Below, piece by piece: positions 15,359 to 22,616 of a stretch of DNA of 35,025 bases. Position 1 is the stretch's first letter, and each line of letters opens with the position of its first letter. The position numbers and the translations under genes are program-made. Where the stretch lies: positions 1 through 35,025 of the IMG/VR virus record IMGVR_UViG_3300005264_000085; one strand, written 5' to 3'. Under the pieces are notes generated by a model. That model searched no databases, was not told where the DNA came from, and saw nothing but the letters and a program-made list of their open reading frames with translations. This DNA is from a virus.

Positions 15359-16129
15359 TCATTTATTTAGAGGTGCTAATAACCTAAAATCACTTCTTAA
15401 ATTATTAGCATATTGTTTATATTTATCGTTTAGTTCTTCCCAAGTTTCAAACTTCATTATTTCATCATACAATGTTATTGTATTATATTTTTCATCTAAA
15501 TTTATATAATCAATTATATAACCACATTTAGCAATTTGAATTCCATAGTGAGCAATCCTTAAACTATGAAACATTGATTTTTTGCCGATATAATGATGTT
15601 CATTTTTTATTTTTTTCTTTGCTTTTACAAATGAATTACTACACACACCAGAAATATAACGTCTTAATAAATCTAAATCCAAGTTAAAATGTTTTTTATA
15701 ATCAATAGTTTCTTTCAACTTATATTTATCATCTAAAAATATACATTCCAATACATCAATATTATGTAAATTTATTTTTTCGATAAATTCATGATGACTA
15801 TATATTGTTGCTTGTATTTTTAAAGTTTCATTACACACACCATCTGCTTGTTCGTTGTTTGCAACATCAACTTTGTTTCGATTATTAATATCTAATATTT
15901 CGTTATTATCATTTTTATATATAATAATATAATCATAATCTGAATTTCCATTATATGTTTGATATACACGTGAACCAAACATATAACAATTGATTATTTT
16001 ATCTTCATCTAATAACAATGATTTTGCCAATATGGATAAACGTACTGTTTTTATTGCATCTTTATATGTATTATTTTTTTGTCTCAATTTTGCATTTTCA
16101 TACCAACTTGATTTTGGATATTTTTTCAT
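15359..16129 (-). CDS. Nucleotidyltransferase (DNA polymerase beta superfamily)
   Basis: A 256-aa protein. FGSRVYQTYNGNSDYDYIII at residues 51-70 is the Pol-beta nucleotidyltransferase signature: G52-S53, then D64 and D66 as the metal-binding pair. The third acidic residue may be in KIQATIYS or nearby, not clearly seen. The C-terminal helices (150-240) are typical of the long phage members. Members transfer a nucleotide to tRNA, protein or small molecules; phage copies are mostly uncharacterised. It is one of four such folds in this window (with 31314, 32742, 33660). Confidence 0.75.
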   Translation of the reverse strand: MKKYPKSSWYENAKLRQKNNTYKDAIKTVRLSILAKSLLLDEDKIINCYMFGSRVYQTYNGNSDYDYIIIYKNDNNEILDINNRNKVDVANNEQADGVCNETLKIQATIYSHHEFIEKINLHNIDVLECIFLDDKYKLKETIDYKKHFNLDLDLLRRYISGVCSNSFVKAKKKIKNEHHYIGKKSMFHSLRIAHYGIQIAKCGYIIDYINLDEKYNTITLYDEIMKFETWEELNDKYKQYANNLRSDFRLLAPLNK

Positions 16130-16135
16130 AACTTA

Positions 16136-16147
16136 TTATATTTATAA
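16136..16147 (+). promoter_or_regulatory. Putative late-type promoter core
   Basis: TTATATTTATAA, identical to the first 12 bases of the late motif, ending 6 nt before the ATG of the plus-strand zinc-ribbon gene at 16154. The leader would be very short. Confidence 0.4.
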
Positions 16148-16153
16148 CAGAAA

Positions 16154-16300
16154 ATGTTTAAATTTATTTGTGCTGAATGTGGGTATGAATTTAATGGTGA
16201 TATTGGAGAAAAATGTCCTAATTGTAATTCAATTGATGTTGTAATTCAAGTATCATTTCTCAGAAATAATAAAGCTATTAAGAACATCTCTAATGATTGA
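16154..16300 (+). CDS. Small zinc-ribbon protein, overlapping the helicase gene end
   Basis: A 48-aa protein, MFKFICAECGYEFNGDIGEK then CPNCNSIDVVI..., a rubredoxin-like CxxC / CPxC zinc ribbon. It is the only plus-strand gene in this minus-strand region. Its last 48 nt overlap, antisense, the 3' end of the SNF2 helicase gene. The four cysteines, their spacing and the promoter-like motif ahead make it convincing despite the overlap. A role is unknown; small ribbons can bind RNA polymerase or nucleic acid. Confidence 0.65.
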   Translation: MFKFICAECGYEFNGDIGEKCPNCNSIDVVIQVSFLRNNKAIKNISND

Positions 16301-18040
16301 TTTAGATTGTATGTGTTCATCCCCAATATATTTTTGTTCGTATTCAACTCCTGCATTAACCTGCAATGCAACTTTACGCCTATCTTCTAGTATATTATAC
16401 ATTTTTATATCTATTGTATTGTGTCCCAATAAATAAAAAATATTACTAATATTTAATTGACCAATTCTGTCAATCCTAGCTTCCATTTGGTCCAAATCAT
16501 CTGGTCGCCAACTTAATTCTACAATTGCCATATTTGATGCTGATGTTAGTGTTAGACCAACACTACCACTCTTAATGTTTAATACAATTAATTTAGTGTT
16601 AGGGTTTGTTTGAAAGTCCTCAACATATTTTTGACGGTCTTCAACATCAGTATTACCATATATTTTATTACATTTAAAATGATCGGATATTGCTTCTACG
16701 ATTTCAACATGATATGCAAATAAAACTAACTTTTCACCAGTTTCTAAAAAATCAGTAACCCATTCTTTTATGGATTTTAATTTACCTTTAATACTTAATT
16801 GTCTTAAAATATTTATTTTCAGTAGTGCCTCATTTACTATTTTTTGTGATGGATTGTTTGATTCTACTTGTTGTTGTATCTTACCAAACATACTATCATC
16901 CACGTCTTTGATGATTTCCTCACCATTTTTTTCTTTTAAATAGTCAACTAAACTATTAACAGCCTTATTGTATGTTTTTCTATTCGTTATATCTAAGTAA
17001 ACAATAGATTGTATCTTTTCTGGTAGGTCTTTTAATACATCTTTTTTATTTCTTCTCACATAACAATTTTCACGTAGCTTAGTATGTAATTCTTCTAAAT
17101 TACTAGAACCTTTAAAATCCCAACTAGTTTTTGGTTCGTCAAACTCTTTATCCCAACCAATGGTTATTTCAGTTGCATCACAATATCTTGTTTTAAAATT
17201 CCATGTATCACCAAATACATTTACTGAATCTATTATTTTTAGTTGGTTTAATAATTCTATTGGTGCAATACCAATGGCTGTACCTGTTAATAGTAATCTA
17301 TAAGGGATTTTACGAGACAAAGAAAATACAGCTTTAGAACGCATTGATTTCCCATTTTTAACATAATGACTTTCATCTAAAATCATTAAATTAAACTTTT
17401 GTTTTTTTAACTCTTTTTCATATTTTTTAACTATATCATAATTAATCAATATGATTCGTTTAGAAAAATCTTCTTGTTTACTACTAACTATAACCGATAT
17501 ATCATCTTCTGTGATATTTGTCCATTTCAAAATTTCATAATACCATGTTAATTTTAATGTGTTTGGTGTTATTATAACTACTCGTTTTGAGTTTAAATGT
17601 ACAAATGTAGCAATTGCCTGTGGTGTTTTGCCAAGACCCATTTCATCACCAATTATAACCTTTTTATTTTTTAATATATAATCAACACCAGCTTTTTGGT
17701 ATGGGTATAATTCTAATTTTAGGTTTTTAATTGTAAACTCTGATGTATCTGCACTACTTAACTTCAAATTACGTTTAAATTTTGCTTTGTATTTTTTTAC
17801 AATTGCAATGAAATCATCTGGTTTTTCAAAATGAAAATAATCACACAATACATCAATATATTTATATGTAGTTTCATTTAATGGTGCGAACCATAACCAC
17901 GTATTACCATAGTCATATTTACGACCAGGTATTTGCTTTATACTTGATTTTATGTATTCTGAATGCTCATCATCCTTTATATGTTCATAATTAAATGAAA
18001 CATATTGTTTTTTTCTATTTATGTATAATTCAATATTCAT
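16253..18040 (-). CDS. SNF2-family helicase (SMARCAL1/HARP-like)
   Basis: A 595-aa protein with all SNF2 motifs: Walker A GDEMGLGKT (131-139), motif Ia VVIITPNTL, motif II DESH (222-225), motif III LLLTGTA, the second RecA domain from about 400, with LIVLNIKSGSVGLTLTSA and motif VI QMEARIDRIGQ (about 522-532). Residues 38-55 (PGRKYDYGNTWLWFAPL) resemble the HARP element of annealing helicases. These enzymes remodel or anneal DNA at forks. A T4 UvsW-like role in phage recombination or replication is a fair inference. The start overlaps the stop of the tiny upstream frame. Confidence 0.85.
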   Translation of the reverse strand: MNIELYINRKKQYVSFNYEHIKDDEHSEYIKSSIKQIPGRKYDYGNTWLWFAPLNETTYKYIDVLCDYFHFEKPDDFIAIVKKYKAKFKRNLKLSSADTSEFTIKNLKLELYPYQKAGVDYILKNKKVIIGDEMGLGKTPQAIATFVHLNSKRVVIITPNTLKLTWYYEILKWTNITEDDISVIVSSKQEDFSKRIILINYDIVKKYEKELKKQKFNLMILDESHYVKNGKSMRSKAVFSLSRKIPYRLLLTGTAIGIAPIELLNQLKIIDSVNVFGDTWNFKTRYCDATEITIGWDKEFDEPKTSWDFKGSSNLEELHTKLRENCYVRRNKKDVLKDLPEKIQSIVYLDITNRKTYNKAVNSLVDYLKEKNGEEIIKDVDDSMFGKIQQQVESNNPSQKIVNEALLKINILRQLSIKGKLKSIKEWVTDFLETGEKLVLFAYHVEIVEAISDHFKCNKIYGNTDVEDRQKYVEDFQTNPNTKLIVLNIKSGSVGLTLTSASNMAIVELSWRPDDLDQMEARIDRIGQLNISNIFYLLGHNTIDIKMYNILEDRRKVALQVNAGVEYEQKYIGDEHIQSKSIIRDVLNSFIISEK

Positions 18041-18102
18041 TATTCAGTTATTTTAAAATTGTCATGCCATCGTTTTGCATCATCATTATTTTTATTTTTC
18101 AT
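18040..18102 (-). CDS. Tiny coupled ORF (20 aa)
   Basis: Reads MKNKNNDDAKRWHDNFKITE. The ATG lies 11 nt inside the NADAR gene end and its TAA shares one base with the helicase ATG. The double overlap suggests translational coupling between NADAR and helicase; the peptide itself may be only a coupling device. Low support for a functional protein. Confidence 0.3.
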   Translation of the reverse strand: MKNKNNDDAKRWHDNFKITE

Positions 18103-18529
18103 CTCTAATTTTCATTAATAATTTACCCAAATGATTATGTTTAACTTTATTAACACACTTTTCACAACTGCAAGCACCCCAAAAATTATCATGCCAAGTA
18201 TTACCCTCTATTAATTCATATCCATTAGTTGATAGTAATAAGTTTTTTAATTTTATATTATTAAATTTAAGAATGAGTAAATATTCCATGATAGGTATTT
18301 TCACCTGTTCCCAATCTAGCCTAAGATTTAACCTCCTACCAAATTGTTTAGCTTTTGCTGGGTGTATGTTGATAGTTGATGATAAATGTTGTTTATGAAC
18401 TAAATTATTAGTTTTGGATGCTTGATAAGCATGTTCAACTGATGGATAGTATATTCCACCATTAAATATGTCACATTGACTAAAATTGGATAAAAACGAA
18501 AACTCATCTTTAAATGATGTTATTTTCAT
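18092..18529 (-). CDS. NADAR-domain protein (YbiA-like)
   Basis: A 145-aa protein that covers the entire NADAR domain: FLSNF (12-16), YYPSVEHAYQASK (27-39), AKQFGRRL, the W-x-x-x-K-x-x-x-M helix, LLILKF, and EGNTWHDNFWGAC (about 108-120), then NHLGKLLMKIR. NADAR proteins are known to hydrolyse an N-glycosidic bond in a riboflavin intermediate (YbiA) and to remove ADP-ribose from guanine in DNA placed there by DarT1-type toxins. In a phage, reversing DNA ADP-ribosylation or another NAD-linked defence is a reasonable guess. The CSCEKC insert near 120 is an odd extra Cys pair. Confidence 0.8.
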   Translation of the reverse strand: MKITSFKDEFSFLSNFSQCDIFNGGIYYPSVEHAYQASKTNNLVHKQHLSSTINIHPAKAKQFGRRLNLRLDWEQVKIPIMEYLLILKFNNIKLKNLLLSTNGYELIEGNTWHDNFWGACSCEKCVNKVKHNHLGKLLMKIRDEK

Positions 18530-18530
18530 C

Positions 18531-18707
18531 TTATTTATTTTTTATTTTTGATATGCTATTTGGACAATCCAAATTATCACATAATAATTTCCCGAACAAT
18601 CCTAAAAAACCATTCCTATTCATAGTTGAACCACAATCAACACAAGTATCAACCGAGCAATAGGCTATTACTCTACTTAGTGGTTTTGGTGGCATTTTAA
18701 TCTCCAT
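18531..18707 (-). CDS. Small Cys-rich protein (zinc-binding)
   Basis: A 58-aa protein, MEIKMPPKPLSRVIAYCSVD and on, with a CVDCG knuckle at 22-26 and a second Cys pair (CDNLDC, about 44-49). The spacing suggests a single zinc site. It starts directly after the stop of the gene at 18708 and ends one base before the NADAR ATG, so the four genes form a tight run. No family assigned. Confidence 0.6.
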   Translation of the reverse strand: MEIKMPPKPLSRVIAYCSVDTCVDCGSTMNRNGFLGLFGKLLCDNLDCPNSISKIKNK

Positions 18708-18869
18708 TTAATTTTTATTAATTCGATTTATATCAATTTCTTCAAAAATATTTTCAACATATAATTCATCATCAAGCACTAATGAAAATTCCTTTGTGTC
18801 TTCATTATAGAACCCAATTTCCCATGCACTACCATATTGTTTTAACCAATAATATCCTGTTTTTCTCAT
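18708..18869 (-). CDS. Small hypothetical protein (53 aa)
   Basis: Reads MRKTGYYWLKQYGSAWEIGF then YNEDTKEFSLVLDDE..., an aromatic-rich beta-type start and an acidic tail. Similar GxYWV...W.iG.Y small proteins are common in Bacteroidota phages in my recollection. Its stop abuts the next ATG (TAA-ATG). Upstream is the inverted repeat at 18900-18949. Confidence 0.55.
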   Translation of the reverse strand: MRKTGYYWLKQYGSAWEIGFYNEDTKEFSLVLDDELYVENIFEEIDINRINKN

Positions 18870-18899
18870 AATTAATATTGTTGTGTTTGTTAATAAATG

Positions 18900-18949
18900 T
18901 TATAAGTAGCCATTATCATGGTTTCTACCTAGTGTTTGGCTACTTATAA
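18900..18949. repeat. 13-bp perfect inverted repeat in the intergenic region
   Basis: TTATAAGTAGCCA (18900-18912) and TGGCTACTTATAA (18937-18949), with a 24-nt spacer. It lies downstream of the gene ending at 18956 and upstream of the gene starting at 18869 (both minus strand). No T tract follows on the minus strand, so a terminator is unlikely. The outer arm (ATTTATAAGTA on the minus strand) looks like the end of the late-promoter motif. Operator, RNA hairpin in the leader, or protein-binding site are possible. Confidence 0.6.
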
Positions 18950-18955
18950 ATGTAC

Positions 18956-19339
18956 TTAATATATTGTTATATTTTTATTGTTTGGTAATTTTATGAAATT
19001 ATTATAACTTTTATTAGTTACAATTAATACATTTCTACCAACTTTTAAATTCTCTATTACATCCTTATTTAATAATTTGTTCATTGTTACGTTGTTCTGA
19101 ATTGCCTTTAACCCTCTAGCTGAAAGTATCATTATCAATTCAGGTGCAGTATGTTTTGATTTTAATTTCTTAGCTTGATTATAAATCCTATTAATAGTAT
19201 CATCATCAAAATCAGTAGTTTTAGTGTTTTCGATTAAAAATATCAAATAAAATGGATTAGTTCTTGCCACTTCAAATACTTGAAAGTTTTTATATTTTTT
19301 TCCGAACTTAATGTAATCTGTTAGTTTTGTTAGTTTCAT
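18956..19339 (-). CDS. Hypothetical protein (127 aa)
   Basis: A basic protein of alternating strands and helices (KNFQVFEVARTNPFYLIFLI, then TAPELIMILSARGLKAIQNN, and NVLIVTNKSYNNFI). The pattern suggests a compact alpha/beta fold but no known motif. It has a late-type motif directly upstream (19344-19360), so it may be late-expressed. Function unknown. Confidence 0.5.
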   Translation of the reverse strand: MKLTKLTDYIKFGKKYKNFQVFEVARTNPFYLIFLIENTKTTDFDDDTINRIYNQAKKLKSKHTAPELIMILSARGLKAIQNNVTMNKLLNKDVIENLKVGRNVLIVTNKSYNNFIKLPNNKNITIY

Positions 19340-19343
19340 GTTT

Positions 19344-19360
19344 TTTAAATATAAATATAA
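19344..19360 (-). promoter_or_regulatory. Putative late promoter variant (minus strand)
   Basis: Minus-strand TTATATTTATATTTAAA, 21 nt before the ATG at 19339, the same distance as for the motif at 11932. The core TTATATTTATA is conserved. Confidence 0.45.
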
Positions 19361-19379
19361 AAATTAAAAAACTATAATT

Positions 19380-19691
19380 TTATTGCTTGTCTTTTAGTTC
19401 TTCGTATAATTCAACATATTCATCACGTTCACTAGCTAATTCATTTAACTGGTCTTCGGCTTGACTTCTCATATCTGAGTTTAATTGCCTTATATCTTCA
19501 TATTGCCCAACTATTACTTTATCATATAATGTAAATATAATTTCATTAATTAACTCTTGTTTTTTAACTGAATCAATATATGGACATACACCAGTTAATA
19601 ATACATCTAAATGTTCATCAATTTCCGTTTTTATATAATCTAACGCATCATCTATTGATGGGCACGTATTATTAAAGTTTAATGATTCCAT
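19380..19691 (-). CDS. Acidic coiled-coil hypothetical protein (103 aa)
   Basis: A very acidic, helical protein (SIDDALDYIKTEIDEHLDVL ... QLNELASERDEYVELYEELK). The last 35 residues have a heptad pattern consistent with a coiled coil. It lies 3 nt downstream of the lipoprotein-like gene. No family recognised. Confidence 0.5.
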   Translation of the reverse strand: MESLNFNNTCPSIDDALDYIKTEIDEHLDVLLTGVCPYIDSVKKQELINEIIFTLYDKVIVGQYEDIRQLNSDMRSQAEDQLNELASERDEYVELYEELKDKQ

Positions 19692-19694
19692 GTG

Positions 19695-19928
19695 TTAATT
19701 TGTTTTTGTGATACATTCATAACTATCTCTACCCATCCATTCTTTGTGATATAAAAACGTATCACCATTTAATTCAAATGTGTACCACGAATTACCAATT
19801 GAATTAAAATTGGTAATACTATCGGGCAAAAGAATAAAATTTGAATGATTTGTTTCTGTTTTTGATGGTTCGATATTACACATTGTAATTGTAAATATGG
19901 TAAATAAAACAATTAATATATATTTCAT
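19695..19928 (-). CDS. Putative small lipoprotein
   Basis: The best start is the ATG at 19928, which avoids overlap with the upstream gene (ends 19933); an in-frame Met further upstream gives 86 aa. The 77-aa product begins MKYILIVLFTIFTITMCNIE: a short positive start, a hydrophobic stretch and Cys17 as a lipobox-like site (ITMC). The mature part ends WYTFELNGDTFLYHKEWMGR, a small beta domain. A phage-encoded lipoprotein is often a superinfection-exclusion factor that blocks a receptor (as in T5 Llp); here that is only a suggestion. Confidence 0.5.
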   Translation of the reverse strand: MKYILIVLFTIFTITMCNIEPSKTETNHSNFILLPDSITNFNSIGNSWYTFELNGDTFLYHKEWMGRDSYECITKTN

Positions 19929-19932
19929 TGTT

Positions 19933-20340
19933 TTAATATTTAAAGACATTAACATTTCTACTTTTCATTCTCAATTTTAAGAACGAACCTAATTCAGTAT
20001 TTAATTCTGTGATTATATCTACATGTCTAACTTCGACTGCTTTATATACTTCTATGTTATCAGAAATTATACAATAACTAATCTTATTATTGTGAATTTC
20101 CAATGAAAATACATCGTAATCTTTTATCCATTCAACTACTAATGATTTTGTTATTGAATTAAATATATTATCAACATGCAACTCATTAATAAATTGTGGC
20201 TTAATTGCAGTTAATACAGTTAAAATATATTCTTTGTTATTGAATTTATCAATATGCTTTTTCAAATGTTTTTTTATTATCATAATATATTGCTGTTTAA
20301 ACTTGAGAATTTTTTTATATTTTTCTAAGGCTGTAATCAT
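19933..20340 (-). CDS. Hypothetical protein (135 aa)
   Basis: A basic helical N-terminus (LEKYKKILKFKQQYIMIIKK HLKKH, residues 5-29), then mixed alpha/beta with VEWIKDYDVFSLEIHNNKIS. It is co-directional with, and 4 nt from, the lipoprotein-like gene. No family recognised. Confidence 0.45.
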   Translation of the reverse strand: MITALEKYKKILKFKQQYIMIIKKHLKKHIDKFNNKEYILTVLTAIKPQFINELHVDNIFNSITKSLVVEWIKDYDVFSLEIHNNKISYCIISDNIEVYKAVEVRHVDIITELNTELGSFLKLRMKSRNVNVFKY

Positions 20341-20421
20341 AATACAATAGTAATTAGTTATTTATGTCCACTGATTTATATATCAACCATTTATAGATGT
20401 TATGTTGCATTCTTAGGTTTT

Positions 20422-20643
20422 TTAAATGTCAATCATAAGTAAGATTCTTCTACTTGTAGCAACGGGGTTTGTTGTTCCACTATTACTTTGAATTATTTTT
20501 TTATCTTTGTCACAAAACCCTTGCATTATTAAAGGATATATTATCAAACTAGGATGTACTAAACTATCCAAATACAAATCATTTTCCTTTATTGTTTTTG
20601 TTGTAGTTATATACAGCACTTTATTTATCCAATGTATTTTCAT
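20422..20643 (-). CDS. Hypothetical protein (73 aa)
   Basis: The start is taken at the ATG at 20643 (MKIHWINKVLYITTTKTIKE), 4 nt after the stop of the small upstream frame; a longer version starting at 20673 would overlap that frame. The C-terminus (SGTTNPVATSRRILLMIDI) is polar and basic. No known family. It is transcribed from the host-type promoter at 20719. Confidence 0.5.
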   Translation of the reverse strand: MKIHWINKVLYITTTKTIKENDLYLDSLVHPSLIIYPLIMQGFCDKDKKIIQSNSGTTNPVATSRRILLMIDI

Positions 20644-20647
20644 AATA

Positions 20648-20704
20648 TCATTTACTTTCAGCCACAAATTCAATATTACAATTTGAACATATAGTTTCGT
20701 TCAT
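20648..20704 (-). CDS. Tiny CxxC peptide ORF (18 aa)
   Basis: Reads MNETICSNCNIEFVAESK. The ATG is 14 nt after a strong host-type promoter and the stop is 4 nt before the next ATG. The CxxC and the ordered context suggest translation, but 18 aa could also be the remains of a longer zinc-ribbon gene or a leader peptide. Confidence 0.35.
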   Translation of the reverse strand: MNETICSNCNIEFVAESK

Positions 20705-20718
20705 AATTTATTTTTTTA

Positions 20719-20750
20719 CAAAGATAAATATTATTATGTTAATAAGCAAA
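20719..20750 (-). promoter_or_regulatory. Host-type (Bacteroidota) promoter, minus strand
   Basis: Minus-strand TTTG (20750-20747), 20-nt spacer, TATCTTTG (20726-20719), matching TTTG-N20-TAnnTTTG. The next ATG is at 20704. Confidence 0.65.
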
Positions 20751-20766
20751 TTTAAAACAAATTATT

Positions 20767-21273
20767 TTACCAGTTAACTTCATGAGTTATTTTACAATCA
20801 CCAGTATAACCTCGTTTATAATACAAACAACCAACAGGAAACCCAAAGGCAAAACCATGTTTACTACCACCACCCATATAAACAATCTCTTTTAACCCAC
20901 CATATTCCATTACCATTTTTTGTACTTTATTACTTTTAAATGCTTTGGCAATTGGCACGAAAAAAATAACATTATCTGCAATAGTAAATGCATGTTCTAA
21001 AAATAAATCATATATACTATATGGTGGATTAGTAATTATCCAATCTACTTGTTTATCCCAATCAAGAAAATCACTACCATCTGTAATTTCACATCTATAT
21101 TTTTCTTCATTGTCAAATAAATCATAAAATGCATTTTCACCTGCACTTGGTTCTAGTATTGAACCATTTGGGTTATAATAATCTACTATCCATTTTGCAG
21201 TTGAATGTTTAGTAAACACCACATCTGATGCCGTTGCTGTTTTTGTTTTATTTGCTTTTGTTGGTTTTCCCAT
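20767..21273 (-). CDS. N6-adenine DNA methyltransferase-like protein
   Basis: A 168-aa protein with a SAM-binding motif I (ILEPSAGENAF, 39-49) and the catalytic motif IV TNPPYS (81-86) of N6-adenine methyltransferases. It ends GFAFGFPVGCLYYKRGY..., a short C-terminal part. No target-recognition domain of normal size is visible, so it is a minimal methyltransferase like those phages use to protect or modify DNA, or a domain of a split enzyme. The gene at 21278 ends 4 nt upstream. Confidence 0.75.
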   Translation of the reverse strand: MGKPTKANKTKTATASDVVFTKHSTAKWIVDYYNPNGSILEPSAGENAFYDLFDNEEKYRCEITDGSDFLDWDKQVDWIITNPPYSIYDLFLEHAFTIADNVIFFVPIAKAFKSNKVQKMVMEYGGLKEIVYMGGGSKHGFAFGFPVGCLYYKRGYTGDCKITHEVNW

Positions 21274-21277
21274 TTTA

Positions 21278-21397
21278 TTATTTTATTATATCAAAATATT
21301 CATTAATTTTATTATCATCAACATAAACTGAATAATGATAATCTTTTGGTATTAACATAAATTTATTTTTAAGTTCTTTTATGTATTTTTTACCCAT
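21278..21397 (-). CDS. Small hypothetical protein (39 aa)
   Basis: Reads MGKKYIKELKNKFMLIPKDY then HYSVYVDDNKINEYFDIIK. The ATG is 8 nt inside the end of the 2H phosphoesterase gene and the stop is 4 nt before the methyltransferase ATG. The tight linkage on both sides supports a real small gene. Confidence 0.45.
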   Translation of the reverse strand: MGKKYIKELKNKFMLIPKDYHYSVYVDDNKINEYFDIIK

Positions 21398-21785
21398 TCC
21401 TTTTTACATAAGCAATCGTAACATGTGGGTTATAATCAGGGAAGTCAGTTTGATAATCAAACTCATTTGTTAGTGTTTTATTTATCTCATTTAATTGGTC
21501 ACTACTGACTGAGAATTTAACTACATCATAATTACCACTTTCAAAAATATCAATTGAATTAAAATTAACATTTATTTCTGATGTTGGTATTAATTGTTGT
21601 TGTAATAATTCTACGTTTGTATCATCATGCAACCCATATAAACACGTTACATGTACCTTTTCTTCAATCCCATAATCATTATTTTCATCATCATAAACAT
21701 CTTCTTCTGATATTAGTGTTGTTGTATATTCATTCCATTTTGGAATATCAAACCTAAGCATTAAGCATCCTTTGTAATTTTTCAT
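21390..21785 (-). CDS. 2H phosphoesterase (LigT-like)
   Basis: A 131-aa protein with two H-x-T motifs, VHVTCLYG (H45, T47) and PHVTIAYVK (H121, T123), the defining pair of the 2H phosphoesterase superfamily, at usual spacing for a single compact domain. Members cleave 2',3'-cyclic phosphates in RNA or cyclic nucleotides; the phage T4 anti-CBASS protein Acb1 belongs to this superfamily. The family assignment is firm; the substrate (cyclic oligonucleotide or RNA end) is open. Close neighbours include methyltransferases and NADAR. Confidence 0.8.
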   Translation of the reverse strand: MKNYKGCLMLRFDIPKWNEYTTTLISEEDVYDDENNDYGIEEKVHVTCLYGLHDDTNVELLQQQLIPTSEINVNFNSIDIFESGNYDVVKFSVSSDQLNEINKTLTNEFDYQTDFPDYNPHVTIAYVKRNG

Positions 21786-21797
21786 TTTTGTTTATAA

Positions 21798-22421
21798 CTA
21801 TATTTCTAAATAATTTTTATGCTCAATGTTAATATTATTAATTACTTCATTTCCAAGTTCCATCATTCTTACAATTGCATTATCAAAATTAGAAAATGTT
21901 TGTTTCTCACGAATTATAAATTGTTCTTGTGGAAATTCAAAGTATAATACATGTTTATTAAGTTTTTCTGATATTACCATCATATTCATTTGATAATTGT
22001 TATCATAAAAACCTAAATAATATCTGTTATTATTATTTCTAATTTTAAGTTCTAATGATTGAATTATATTAGTTAACATTGAATTGTATTTATCAAACGC
22101 TTGTTCATTTTCATTATATATAAATGTCTCTGTATTATCAGTTCCATGTGCACTATAATGAACCACATATATAAAATCATTTTCATCTTTTCCTATAATG
22201 TATTTTTTCACCAAATCATTAAATGGATAACATTTTATAGCATTTTTAACTGTTATTGATTCCTTAGTTAAAAAAATCCCACACATTAATAACGCTCTAT
22301 GTCTTATATATGTATCACCAGTATATTCATTGTATGTTACATTTTCATTATTCATATCTCGCATTAATAAGTTGTTATTATCTTCAAATAATGCTCTCTT
22401 TTTACTTCTTGCTGACATCAT
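21798..22421 (-). CDS. Hypothetical protein (207 aa)
   Basis: A 207-aa protein with a basic start (MMSARSKKRALFEDNNNLLM), a middle section DLVKKYIIGKDENDFIYVVH, and alternating strands and helices. The start overlaps the previous gene by 4 nt (ATGA). No motif of a known family found. Confidence 0.5.
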   Translation of the reverse strand: MMSARSKKRALFEDNNNLLMRDMNNENVTYNEYTGDTYIRHRALLMCGIFLTKESITVKNAIKCYPFNDLVKKYIIGKDENDFIYVVHYSAHGTDNTETFIYNENEQAFDKYNSMLTNIIQSLELKIRNNNNRYYLGFYDNNYQMNMMVISEKLNKHVLYFEFPQEQFIIREKQTFSNFDNAIVRMMELGNEVINNINIEHKNYLEI

Positions 22422-22606
22422 ATATTTTTATATTTTATTTTTAATTTTAATTTTCCTTGAATTATTTCACCATCTTTAACATTATTATAATCTATTTTTT
22501 CACCTTCTTTAAATGGGTCTAAACCCAATTTATATAATTTTTGAATTATAATACCCTCATTTAAAAGTTTGTTATGTGGGTTCAGTACTATTGTTGTTAT
22601 TTTCAT
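22418..22606 (-). CDS. Small hypothetical protein (62 aa)
   Basis: Reads MKITTIVLNPHNKLLNEGII and ends with a very basic stretch KLKLKIKYKNI. It overlaps the start of the next gene by 4 nt (ATGA), so they are coupled. No family recognised. Confidence 0.5.
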   Translation of the reverse strand: MKITTIVLNPHNKLLNEGIIIQKLYKLGLDPFKEGEKIDYNNVKDGEIIQGKLKLKIKYKNI

Positions 22607-22616
22607 TTTTAATATT

